Shown here: one piece after another, positions 25,737-34,185 of the stretch
How the letters are laid out: the number at the start of each line of letters is the position of its first letter
Position numbering within the stretch: the stretch's first letter is position 1
Assembly (NCBI RefSeq): GCF_035987325.1
Contig: NZ_CP108488.1
Coordinates: 7,998,001 to 8,062,000, forward strand
Reading direction: 5' to 3'
DNA: 64,000 nt
From: Streptomyces sp. NBC_01244
GTDB taxonomy: Bacteria; Actinomycetota; Actinomycetes; Streptomycetales; Streptomycetaceae
The notes under the pieces: generated by a model
The model's database searches: none
Seen by the model: the letters and a program-made list of their open reading frames with translations, nothing else
Told to the model about the DNA's origin: nothing
Translations under genes and position numbers: made by a program

Positions 25737-27086
25737 GTGCGGCTGACGATCCTCGGCGGGGGCGGATTCCGGGTACCGCTCGTCTACGGAGCCCTGCTCG
25801 GCGATCACGCCGAGGGCAGGGTGTCACACGTGACCCTGTACGACGAGGATTCCGGCCGGCTCCGTGCCATGGCACGGGTGCTCGCGGACCAGGCCGCCGG
25901 GATCGCGGACGCCCCGGCCGTCACGGCCACCACCGATCTCGACGAGGCCCTGCGCGGCGCCGACTTCGTGTTTTCGGCCATTCGCGTCGGAGGACTGGAG
26001 GGGCGGGCCGCCGACGAGCGGATCGCCCTGGCCGAGGGAGTGCTGGGCCAGGAGACGGTGGGCGCGGGCGGGATCGCGTACGGCCTGCGGACGGTGCCGG
26101 TGGCCCGTGAGATCGCGCGCAGGGTGGCCCGTACCGCCCCCGGGGCATGGGTGATCAACTTCACCAACCCGGCCGGGGTGGTCACGGAAGCCATGGCCGA
26201 GGAGCTCGGGGACCGGGTCATCGGCATCTGCGATTCGCCGGTCGGGCTCGGGCGGCGGATCGCCCGGCTGCTCGGCGCCCGGCCCGAGGACGCCTGGATC
26301 GACTACGTCGGCCTCAACCACCTGGGCTGGGTGCGCGGGCTGCGGATCGGCGGGCGCGACGAACTGCCGCGGCTGCTGGCCGACGCGCAGGCGCTGGAAT
26401 CCTTCGAAGAGGGCCGGCTGTTCGGGGCCGAGTGGCTGCGCTCGCTCGGCGCGATCCCGAATGAGTACCTGCACTACTACTACTTCAACCGCGACACCGT
26501 ACGGGCCTACCAGGAGGTCAAGCAGACCCGCGGGGCGTTCCTGCGCGACCAGCAGCGGGGGTTCTACGCCGAGGCCGGGCGGCCGGATCCGGCACCCGGT
26601 GCGGCGCTGGCCGCCTGGGACCGCACCCGGGCCGAGCGCGAAGCGACGTACATGGCCGAGAACCGCGAGGTCGCGGGCGTCGGCGAGCGCGAGGAGAGCG
26701 ATCTGGAGTCGGGCGGGTACGAGAAGGTGGCCCTCGCCCTGATGCGCGCCATCGCCCGGGACGAGCGCGCCACCCTGATCCTGAACGTCCGCAACCGCGG
26801 GACCCTGTCGGTGCTCGACGCCGAGGCCGTCATCGAGGTGCCCTGCCTGGTCGACGCCAACGGGGCCCACCCGGTCGCCGTCGATCCGCTGCCGCTGCAC
26901 GCGGTGGGCCTGGTGACCTCGGTCAAGGCCGCCGAGCGGGAGGTCCTCGCGGCGGCGGCCAGCGGATCGCGGGCGGACGCCGTCAAGGCCTTCGCGCTGC
27001 ATCCGCTGGTGGACTCGGTCGCGGTGGCCCGGCGGCTGGTGGCCGGGTACGCGGCGGAGCATCCGGGGCTGGGCTACCTGCGCTGA
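25737..27086 (+). CDS. Glycoside hydrolase family 4 (6-phospho-beta-glucosidase-like)
   Basis: 449 aa. GH4 enzymes use NAD and a divalent metal to cleave phosphorylated glycosides by oxidation-elimination. The NAD-binding start ILGGGGFRVPLVYGALL, the substrate motif VINFTNPAG, the metal Cys in GICDSPVGL and the metal His in GLNHLGWVRG are present. The catalytic Tyr region EYLHYYYFN is also present. The protein is full length. No PTS transporter genes are adjacent. The 3' end of the gene, including the stop, is part of a 50-bp tandem duplication. Confidence 0.93.
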   Translation: MRLTILGGGGFRVPLVYGALLGDHAEGRVSHVTLYDEDSGRLRAMARVLADQAAGIADAPAVTATTDLDEALRGADFVFSAIRVGGLEGRAADERIALAEGVLGQETVGAGGIAYGLRTVPVAREIARRVARTAPGAWVINFTNPAGVVTEAMAEELGDRVIGICDSPVGLGRRIARLLGARPEDAWIDYVGLNHLGWVRGLRIGGRDELPRLLADAQALESFEEGRLFGAEWLRSLGAIPNEYLHYYYFNRDTVRAYQEVKQTRGAFLRDQQRGFYAEAGRPDPAPGAALAAWDRTRAEREATYMAENREVAGVGEREESDLESGGYEKVALALMRAIARDERATLILNVRNRGTLSVLDAEAVIEVPCLVDANGAHPVAVDPLPLHAVGLVTSVKAAEREVLAAAASGSRADAVKAFALHPLVDSVAVARRLVAGYAAEHPGLGYLR

Positions 27087-27175
27087 CGGCCGGCGGCCGG
27101 GTCGCCTGCGCCGGCGGCCGTGTTCACCTGCGCTGACGGCCGGCGGCCGGGTTCACTTGCGCCGGCGGCTGCGGC
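27076..27175 (+). repeat. Imperfect 50-bp tandem duplication covering the end of the GH4 gene
   Basis: The stretch 27076-27101 recurs exactly at 27126-27151 (period 50). The following 24 bp of each copy are similar with substitutions (TCGCCTGCGCCGGCGG against TTCACTTGCGCCGGCGG). A third, decayed copy may start near 27182 (ACTGACGGCC). The first copy holds the GH4 stop codon, so the second is a non-coding echo of the gene end. Confidence 0.8.
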
Positions 27176-27253
27176 CGGGCCACCCGTACTGACGGCCTGT
27201 TCACGTGCGTCGACGGCCCCCGCGTCCCGGCCGCCCGGACGGGCTAACGCCGC

Positions 27254-29368
27254 ATGCGGCCGGACGGGGGCGCTGTGAGAGTGCGAGGTGTGACCACAGC
27301 CGAAGGTGCAGCCCCCGCCATATCCGCAGCGGCGCCACCCGTGCTCGACCGGCGATCGCGCAACATCGTGTTCGGCACGGTCATGCTCGGCGTGCTGCTG
27401 GCGGCCCTGGACCAGACGATCGTGGGCACGGCGCTGCCCACGATCGTGGCGGACCTCGGCGGCGGGGACCACATGTCCTGGGTCGTGACCGCGTACCTGC
27501 TCACCGAGACGGTCGCGACCGTGCTCGTCGGCAAGTTCGGTGACCTCTTCGGCCGGAAACTGGTCTTCCAGATCTCCGCGATCGTCTTCATCACCGGCTC
27601 GTTCCTGTGCGGCCTCGCGAGCAACATGACCCTGCTCATCGTGTGGCGGGGCATCCAGGGCATCGGCGCCGGCGGGCTGATGGTCACCGCGATGGCCCTC
27701 ATCGCCGACGTGGTCCCGCTGCGCGAACGAGGGAAGTACCAGGGCGCGATCGGCGCCGTCTTCGGCGTCGCCACGGTGATCGGGCCGCTGCTCGGCGGAC
27801 TCTTCACCGACCACCTGACCTGGCGCTGGGCGTTCTACGTCAACGTGCCGATCGCCATCCTGGTCGTGGTGGCCGCCGCGAAGACGATCCCCTCCGTGCG
27901 CGCCGCGGGCAAACCGGTCATCGACTACCTGGGCATCGCGATGGTCGCGATCGGCGCGAGCTCGCTGATCCTGGCCACGAGCCTGGGCGGGAACGAGTAC
28001 GCCTGGAGCTCTCCCCTCATCGTCGGGCTCTTCGCCGCCGGCGCCGTGGCACTCGCACTGTTCTGCCTGGTGGAGATGCGCGCCGCACAGCCGATGCTGC
28101 CGATGCGGCTGTTCCGCAATCCCGTCTTCTCGGTCTGCTCCGTCCTCAGCTTCGTCGTCGGCTTCGCGATGCTCGGCGCGATGACCTTCCTGCCGACGTA
28201 CCTGCAGTACGTGGACGGGGATTCGGCCACCGTCTCCGGAGTGCGCACGCTGCCGCTGGTCATCGGCCTGCTGATCGCATCGGTCTTCAGCGGCAACGTC
28301 ACGAGCAAGACCGGGCACTACCGGATCTTCCCGATCGTCGGCTGCGCGGTGATGGGCCTCGGGCTCTACCTGCTGTCGCGGATGGGGCCGCAGTCCAACG
28401 CCTGGCTGGAATCGCTGTACATGTTCGTCCTCGGCACCGGCATCGGCCTGTGCATGCAGGTGCTGACCATCGCCGTGCAGAACACCGTGGACTACGCCGA
28501 CCTCGGCACCGCGACCTCGGGCGTCACCTTCTTCCGTACCCTCGGCAGCGCCTTCGGGACCGCCGTCTTCGGCACGATCTACGCCAACACCCTGAAGCCC
28601 GCGCTGGCGAAGGGGGTCGAGGAGGCCGCGCGCGCCACCGGCCAGGACCCAGCACAGCTGGGCGCGGCGGCGCAGAGCCCACAGGGCGTGCACGGGCTCG
28701 ATCCGGCGGCGGCCGGGCCGGTCATCGACGCGTACGCGGACACCCTGCACACGGTGTTCCTGTGGACCGTGCCGGTGGCGGTGGTCGGATTCGTCGTCGC
28801 GCTGTTCCTCAAGCAGGTCAAGCTGCGCGACAGCGCGCGGGCCGGTTCCACGGACATGGGCGACGGCTTCGGCTCGCCCGCCACGGCCTCCGGGGACTCG
28901 GCGAAGCTGCTGGAACTGGCGGTCGGCAAGCTGGTGCGGAGCATGGGACCGGAGACGGCCCGCGGGATCGTGAACTCCTCGGACACCCGGCTGGACATGG
29001 CGGGTGCGTGGGCGGTCATGCAGGTGGACCTGATGACCCGCACCGTCGGCTACGCGAGCCTGGGACTCATCGCGTCGCGCCGCCACCTGCCCCCGGAGGT
29101 GCTGCTGCCGGTCTTCGAACGGATGGTGGACGAGGGCTACATGACGCGGCAGAACGGCTTCTACACGCAGACCCCGGCGGGCGAGCGGGAAGCGGGCGTC
29201 ATCTCGGACGCGTGGGCCACGTGGCTCGGCGACCAGCTGGAGAAGGACCGGGGCCGTCCGCGCAGCGCGGAGCTGCGGGCCGCCGCGGACGCGATCGCGA
29301 AGCGGCTGCTGGCGGAGGACCTGGGCGACGGGAACTTCGCCCCGCGTGCGATGGCGGGGCGGCCGTAG
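27254..29368 (+). CDS. DHA2-type MFS drug exporter with a C-terminal cytoplasmic winged-helix-like domain
   Basis: 704 aa. Residues 35-520 form a 14-helix transporter with the DHA2 signatures LDQTIVGTALPTI and GKFGDLFGRK and motif C GAVFGVATVIGPLLGG. Residues 550-690 are an added soluble part (YASLGLIASRRHLPPEVLLPVFERMVDEGYMTRQNGFYTQTPAGE) that reads like a MarR-type winged helix: helices, then a wing after GYM. Exporters of this group remove drugs or metabolites using the proton gradient. The extra domain may regulate the pump. It is 101 bp upstream of the GPP34 gene, same strand. Confidence 0.87.
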   Translation: MRPDGGAVRVRGVTTAEGAAPAISAAAPPVLDRRSRNIVFGTVMLGVLLAALDQTIVGTALPTIVADLGGGDHMSWVVTAYLLTETVATVLVGKFGDLFGRKLVFQISAIVFITGSFLCGLASNMTLLIVWRGIQGIGAGGLMVTAMALIADVVPLRERGKYQGAIGAVFGVATVIGPLLGGLFTDHLTWRWAFYVNVPIAILVVVAAAKTIPSVRAAGKPVIDYLGIAMVAIGASSLILATSLGGNEYAWSSPLIVGLFAAGAVALALFCLVEMRAAQPMLPMRLFRNPVFSVCSVLSFVVGFAMLGAMTFLPTYLQYVDGDSATVSGVRTLPLVIGLLIASVFSGNVTSKTGHYRIFPIVGCAVMGLGLYLLSRMGPQSNAWLESLYMFVLGTGIGLCMQVLTIAVQNTVDYADLGTATSGVTFFRTLGSAFGTAVFGTIYANTLKPALAKGVEEAARATGQDPAQLGAAAQSPQGVHGLDPAAAGPVIDAYADTLHTVFLWTVPVAVVGFVVALFLKQVKLRDSARAGSTDMGDGFGSPATASGDSAKLLELAVGKLVRSMGPETARGIVNSSDTRLDMAGAWAVMQVDLMTRTVGYASLGLIASRRHLPPEVLLPVFERMVDEGYMTRQNGFYTQTPAGEREAGVISDAWATWLGDQLEKDRGRPRSAELRAAADAIAKRLLAEDLGDGNFAPRAMAGRP

Positions 29369-29469
29369 GGCGGAGCCGGGAACTTCCCGCCGGGTGTGGA
29401 CGTCTGGCCAGGAGACAGGTTCTACGAGACGTACGAGTTCTACGTTTCCAAAGGTGTGGGGGTACGGGG

Positions 29470-30138
29470 ATGGCGGGCATGGGGATCACACTGGCGGAGG
29501 AGATCACACTGCTGTCGCTGGACGACGAGTCCGGGTCGGTGAAGCAGCGGCAGTCGGTGGGCTGGGCCGTGGCGGGCGCCCTCCTGCTCGAACTGGTCCT
29601 CGCGGAGCGGGTACGGGTCTCGGGCAAGTACCTGGAACTGGTGGACACCTCGCCCACCGGGGAGGAACTGCTCGACGGCCGGACCGAGTCGATACGGGCC
29701 TGGATGGGCGGCCGGAGCAAGCGCCGGGTCACCGACTGGCTGACGAAGGACCAGGCCAAGGCCATCGGGGCGGCCGTGGAGCGGCTGAGCGGGCGCGGCG
29801 TGGTCGTGGAGGAGCGGCGCAAGGCGCTCGGAGTCTTCCCGGTGCGACGCTACCCGGAGGCCGACGGAACGGCCGAGCGCGAACTGCGCGAGCGGCTCGC
29901 CTCCGCGGTCATCGACGGCGCGGAGCCGGACGAGCGCACCGCGAGCCTCGTCGCGCTGATCCACGCGGCCGGCCTGCAGGCCCTGGCCTTCCCGGGAACC
30001 CCGCGCAAGGAGGTGGAGGCGCGCACGGCGGAGATGGCCGAGGGACAGTGGGCGGCCGAGAGCGTCCGCGCCGCGATCCGCGACATGCGGCTGGCGATGG
30101 CGGCCGTCACCGCGGCGACGGTGGTGACGGTGACCTAA
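29470..30138 (+). CDS. GPP34 (GOLPH3-like) family protein
   Basis: 222 aa. The start LAEEITLLSLDDESG and the body SVGWAVAGALLLELVLAERV match the GPP34 family, bacterial relatives of the eukaryotic Golgi phosphoprotein GOLPH3, which binds phosphoinositides. Streptomycetes carry many copies of unknown role. It ends just before a long palindrome that separates it from the convergent Nudix fragment. Confidence 0.88.
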   Translation: MAGMGITLAEEITLLSLDDESGSVKQRQSVGWAVAGALLLELVLAERVRVSGKYLELVDTSPTGEELLDGRTESIRAWMGGRSKRRVTDWLTKDQAKAIGAAVERLSGRGVVVEERRKALGVFPVRRYPEADGTAERELRERLASAVIDGAEPDERTASLVALIHAAGLQALAFPGTPRKEVEARTAEMAEGQWAAESVRAAIRDMRLAMAAVTAATVVTVT

Positions 30139-30171
30139 GGGGCCTGCCGCCGCGCCGCGCCGGCCGGCAGT

Positions 30172-30215
30172 CTGATCGTCCGTACTCCGGCCGGCCGGAG
30201 TACGGACGGGATCAG
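30172..30215. terminator. Perfect 30-bp palindrome, bidirectional terminator
   Basis: GTCCGTACTCCGGCC (30178-30192) is followed without a loop by its exact complement (30193-30207). The arms extend outward through CTGATC (30172-30177) and GATCAG (30210-30215) with a 2-nt bulge. It lies between convergent genes (GPP34 and the Nudix gene) and fits a shared terminator. Confidence 0.8.
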
Positions 30216-30299
30216 CCCCGCAGAGCGTGGAAGGGTCACCGGCCACCGCGAAGGCGGTTGCACGAAGGCGGTAGCGCGAAGTCGGCGTGCGGCAGGCTG

Positions 30300-30677
30300 T
30301 CAGCGAAGGCCCGGGCCGCCCGCGGGGTCCGGGGTGACGGTGGTCGGATAGTCGTACGACGGTACATGCGGGAGATGCGGCGCCAGGTCGGGCCGCCAGG
30401 CGCGCAGGGCCGCCGCGGACGGGGCGTAGAGGGCCGCCGGGATCTCGGCCGGGGAGAACCAGGACCAGCAGGCGATCTTGTGGGGCTCGGTGATCGTGGC
30501 GGTGCCCTCGGCGGCCGAGGTGACGGCCGCGGCCGTCAGCTGGGTCAGGCCGGAATCGGCGTCGAGCAGGATGGAAACGATCCGGATCTCCTCGGGGGCC
30601 GCGCGCAGCGCGGTCTCCTCGGCCAGCTCGCGGGCGGCGGCCTGTTCGAAGCCCTCCCCCGGGTCGACCTTGCCGCC
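30300..30677 (-). pseudogene. Nudix hydrolase, 3' fragment (125 codons) cut off by the mobile element
   Basis: The minus strand is open from 30677 to a TGA at 30300-30302. It begins inside the Nudix box (GGKVDPGEGFEQAAARELAEET), with catalytic REL-EE intact, and continues to a complete C-terminus. There is no start codon or ribosome-binding site: the sequence to the right (30678 on) is the end of the recombinase element. The missing front part is at 39099-39236 on the same strand. Joined, they give WELP-GGKVDPGE in frame. Nudix enzymes hydrolyse nucleoside diphosphate derivatives; the split copy cannot be a working enzyme. Confidence 0.93.
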
Positions 30678-30704
30678 GGTTCTCTAGGCTACTCTCGGTT
30701 GTCG
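30678..30704 (+). repeat. Left inverted end of the recombinase element
   Basis: Begins GGT, has TAGGC at 30685-30689 and ends TTGTCG at 30699-30704. The right end, read on the opposite strand from 39098 inward, also starts GGT, has TAGGC (two bases further in) and ends TTGTCG at positions 22-27. These shared blocks are the likely recombinase binding sites. Confidence 0.7.
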
Positions 30705-30736
30705 CTTCGTTACTCGTTCATCCCGGAGCTGCGCAC

Positions 30737-32335
30737 GTGAACGTCCTGGAACACTGGACCGTTGACTTCTACGACTTCACCGTCCCACCGCCTGCCGCGA
30801 AAGATCCCGAGCTCCCCGATCTCGGCGATCTGCATGGCAGAGCCGCCCGCAACGGGGCCCGCCACGGCACGCCCATCCTCCTGCCGCCGAGTGGCCGCCC
30901 CGATTCCCGGATCAACCTCTTCTTCCGGGAAGGCCGGATGGCCACCTCGCAGCCGGGAACCTGGCGGCGCTACGCGTACACGCTCGTTGTGTGGTTGGAC
31001 TTCCTGAACGCCGTCGATACGACATGGGACCGGGCCACGGTCCGTGACGTCGAGGCGTTCAAGGACTGGCGCATCACCGACACCCGGAACGCGGAGCGGG
31101 TGCGGGCCACCTCGTTCGACACCGACCGTGCCGGCCTCAACAGCTTCTACACGTGGGCTAGTTCCCGGTTCGGGATCGCGAACCCGGTCGCGACCGTGCG
31201 TGCCGATAACGAGGCAGCGACACGACAGGCGTACGGCCGGGGGCGCCGTGACCCGCTGCGTCCGGCGGGTTCGACGAGCCGTCAGGTGAAGTGGCTGCTG
31301 CGGGATGCCTTGGAGCAGTGGCGCGACATCGGGCTACGCGGATACGGCTTCGACGGGCTGCGGCGCGCGGGGCGGCAGGCCGGCAGGTTCAACGAGGACC
31401 GGGACGCGGCCTTCGCCGACGGCCTGTACGGGACCGGGCTTCGGCTGCGTGAGTGGGCGAGCATCCTCGACGTCGAACTCCCGGTCTCGGGCGGCGAGCG
31501 GATGGGCACGGCGTGGCTCGCGGCCAAGTGCGTCAAGGGTGGCCGCGCCGGCCGGGCGTACTGGATTCCCCGGCAGGTACTGCGGTCGGTCGAGGGCTAC
31601 CTGGACCCACTGGAGGGATCCCGAGCCGAGGTGATCAGCCGGGCACAGCGGCACGGTCGGTACGAGCGGCTCAGCGGCGTGCGTATCGTGATCGGCCACG
31701 ATCCCCGTACCCGGCAGGTGCATGTGGCCGCTGCGGGCGGCTCGCAATCAGTGGCCCTGGACGACCTGGCGCCGGACGACCGCCGGCTGTTGTTCCGCCG
31801 GACGACGCAGGGCCTGGAGCCGCTGTGTGTGTGGCTGTCGGTGAACGGCCTACCGAAGAAACCGCACAGCTGGGAAGACACCTTCGATGCCGCGAACCGA
31901 CGGGTGGCCGAAGCATGGCTGGGCAGGACCGATCCGAACGGGCGGCTGAACGAGGGGCAGCGGGATCAGATGCGGCGCGAGTGTCCCCTGTGGGCGACGC
32001 CCCACATGTGCCGGCACTCCTTTGCCTTGAAGTGGTTCTCGATCCTGTCGCTCGTCGAGGAGCGCCGTTTGGAGGGCTTCTCGCCCGACGAGATCGAGGA
32101 CTTCCGCGAACAGCTCGGCGACATCTGGCTGCAGTTGGCCGTGCTGCTTGGGCATCGACATCCCGACACTACGCGGGAGCACTACCTGGAGCCCTTCACC
32201 GGCCTGCAGGTCTCGTACCTGATGGCGCTCCTGGACGACGACGAGAGTTCAGGGGTGGACACGCTGGTGCGGATCTTCGCACGTCACGGTGGGTCGGTCA
32301 TGGGGCCGGCCGTCGCGGCCGGGCGAACGCAGTGA
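30737..32335 (+). CDS. Tyrosine recombinase A of the element (TnpA-like, complete active site)
   Basis: 532 aa from a GTG with GGAG 8 bp upstream, 59 bp inside the left end. It has an N-terminal core-binding helical domain (WRRYAYTLVVWLDFLNA). The catalytic residues are complete: Arg236 (GTGLRLREW), His423 and Arg426 (HMCRHSF), the GHRHPDTT box and nucleophile Tyr483 (REHYLEP). It should cut and rejoin the att sites. It is larger than Tn554 TnpA because of an insert between the Arg and the HxxR box. It is the only one of the three with a textbook active site. Confidence 0.93.
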   Translation: MNVLEHWTVDFYDFTVPPPAAKDPELPDLGDLHGRAARNGARHGTPILLPPSGRPDSRINLFFREGRMATSQPGTWRRYAYTLVVWLDFLNAVDTTWDRATVRDVEAFKDWRITDTRNAERVRATSFDTDRAGLNSFYTWASSRFGIANPVATVRADNEAATRQAYGRGRRDPLRPAGSTSRQVKWLLRDALEQWRDIGLRGYGFDGLRRAGRQAGRFNEDRDAAFADGLYGTGLRLREWASILDVELPVSGGERMGTAWLAAKCVKGGRAGRAYWIPRQVLRSVEGYLDPLEGSRAEVISRAQRHGRYERLSGVRIVIGHDPRTRQVHVAAAGGSQSVALDDLAPDDRRLLFRRTTQGLEPLCVWLSVNGLPKKPHSWEDTFDAANRRVAEAWLGRTDPNGRLNEGQRDQMRRECPLWATPHMCRHSFALKWFSILSLVEERRLEGFSPDEIEDFREQLGDIWLQLAVLLGHRHPDTTREHYLEPFTGLQVSYLMALLDDDESSGVDTLVRIFARHGGSVMGPAVAAGRTQ

Positions 32336-34185
32336 GGGGCGGGCGCCGGGCGGCGCTTCCGCCGTCCGGTTGGTCCCCGCCCGAGCGACTGCCCGACGGA
32401 GTGTCGGGGGCGGTGGTGCTGTTCCACGAGGAGAGCACAGGGCGGAGCGTCCGATTCGACTGCTCCGACCTGCCGGTCGCCGAGCCGGTAAGGAATTGGC
32501 TGGTCCGGAGGCTGGCAGAGCGGGCGGGCGCCCGCAGCGGGGTGAAGCGCGCGACGTCATTCCGTACCGGTTACCAGGTCGTCCGTGACTTCGCCCACGC
32601 CCTCGCTCAGTGCGAACTGTCGCCGGGACGCCCGGCGGACATCACGGCCGAGCACATCAGGGCCTTCATGGCCCGGTATGAGGACCCTCAGACCCGTCGT
32701 ACCTGCACGGGCCGTCTGCGGATCGTGCTGCGCGACTGCCCGGAGCTCCCCGAATCCGCCCGACGTGAGCTGTTCGAGACCCGGCTGCCCGTCAAGCAGG
32801 CGTCACAGCAGGTCACGGCGTACCCCGAGGGCGAGTGGCAGCAGATCATGACCGCGTTGCGGCGGGACATCCGCCTATGCCGGGACCGGATCCGGGCCGG
32901 GACCCGTTTGCTGGAGCGGTTTCGTGCGGGTGAGGTCGGCGATGGCCACGACGCCGAGTTGGCCCAGCTCCTGGATCTGTTCGTGCGGACCGGCGACCTG
33001 CCCCGCCGGAGTGACGGGGGTGGCGCTCCGGCCGTCCAGCGGTGCGGCGGTGTAGCCACGGTAATGCGCATGCTGACGTTGTCGCAGCAGGAGGCCACCG
33101 CCTTCGCCATTCTCCTGTCCGTGCTGACGGCGGAGAACCTCGGCACGGTCGCGGGGTGGCCCGCGCTGCATCAGCGATCGGACGGCATCGGTGACGAGGA
33201 AGTGGCGGTCGCGCTGGTGGAGCAGCGAAAGCCCCGGCGCGGCCCGGAGCGCGAGCACCGGGTGGCAGCGGTCGAGGATCTTCCCGTGTCCCTCCGGAGC
33301 ATGCTGGAACGGACTCCGGGAGACGAAGTGCTGTTCCACTCTCCGCTACGGGTCTATGAACTCCTGGTGGAGCTGACCGCGCCCGCTCGGCTGATCAGTG
33401 GCATGCCCGGTGCCTTCGTCCACCGACGACTCGCCAATCCGGCCAAGCCGAACTCTCTGTGGTCGGAGGAGGTCCGCGTGGAGCGCTGGGCACGAACCCG
33501 CGGTTTCCCCACCACCAACCGGACCGAGGAGGGCGGGCCTCCCGGTATCGACATGCGTCGCGTCCGTCAGACCGCTCTGGAGTCACAGCGCCGTCCCGTG
33601 TCGCACACGGCACGGACCCTGCGCGATCATTACCTGCGCCGCAGCCAGACCGTCCGAGATCAGAGCCAGTACGTGGTCGCCGAAGCTTTGCAGGGTGAAG
33701 TCGACAAGGCCCGCGAGGCCGCCAAGGTCGTCGTGCTCCCGTCCCGTCTGCTCGCCCTGGCGGCCGAGGACCTGCCCACGGCGGCCGCGCAGGCCGGTGT
33801 CGCCCCAGAGACGTTGAGGAGCATGCTCGCTGCCGAGCGGGACACCGCGGTCGTCGCCTGCCGGGATCACCTGGACAGCCCACACGCTCCTGCCGGAGAA
33901 GCATGTCCGGCATCGTTCCTCCACGCCTGCCTGAACTGTCCGAACGCGCGAGCGCTGCCGCACCACCTTCCGGTTCAGATCGCACTGCACGACCAGCTGA
34001 AGGCGCTGCGGTCCAACATCGACCCGCGGCTGTGGGCGGCCCGCTACGCGACGCCGTTGGCCCGGCTACGGGACATCCTCAGCCACTACAGCGGGGCCGA
34101 GCACGCCCACGCACGCGCATCGATCACCGATCGGCACCACGCTCTCATCGTCTCGCTCTTGGACGGACGGACCGACCTGCGATGA
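32332..34185 (+). CDS. Recombinase B of the element (TnpB-like, degenerate active site)
   Basis: 617 aa from a GTG whose GTGA overlaps the recombinase A stop, so it is translationally coupled. Its length is close to Tn554 TnpB. A SAM-like N-terminal region (YQVVRDFAHALAQCEL, HIRAFMARYED) is visible. The C-terminal box reads MRRVRQTALESQRRPVSHTARTLRDHYLRRS. Here Arg409/Arg412 stand for HxxR, and His433-Tyr434 for the GH...Y end. A Cys/His cluster (CPASFLHACLNC) follows. It probably works with A and C in a complex; whether it is itself catalytic is doubtful. Confidence 0.82.
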   Translation: MRGGRRAALPPSGWSPPERLPDGVSGAVVLFHEESTGRSVRFDCSDLPVAEPVRNWLVRRLAERAGARSGVKRATSFRTGYQVVRDFAHALAQCELSPGRPADITAEHIRAFMARYEDPQTRRTCTGRLRIVLRDCPELPESARRELFETRLPVKQASQQVTAYPEGEWQQIMTALRRDIRLCRDRIRAGTRLLERFRAGEVGDGHDAELAQLLDLFVRTGDLPRRSDGGGAPAVQRCGGVATVMRMLTLSQQEATAFAILLSVLTAENLGTVAGWPALHQRSDGIGDEEVAVALVEQRKPRRGPEREHRVAAVEDLPVSLRSMLERTPGDEVLFHSPLRVYELLVELTAPARLISGMPGAFVHRRLANPAKPNSLWSEEVRVERWARTRGFPTTNRTEEGGPPGIDMRRVRQTALESQRRPVSHTARTLRDHYLRRSQTVRDQSQYVVAEALQGEVDKAREAAKVVVLPSRLLALAAEDLPTAAAQAGVAPETLRSMLAAERDTAVVACRDHLDSPHAPAGEACPASFLHACLNCPNARALPHHLPVQIALHDQLKALRSNIDPRLWAARYATPLARLRDILSHYSGAEHAHARASITDRHHALIVSLLDGRTDLR

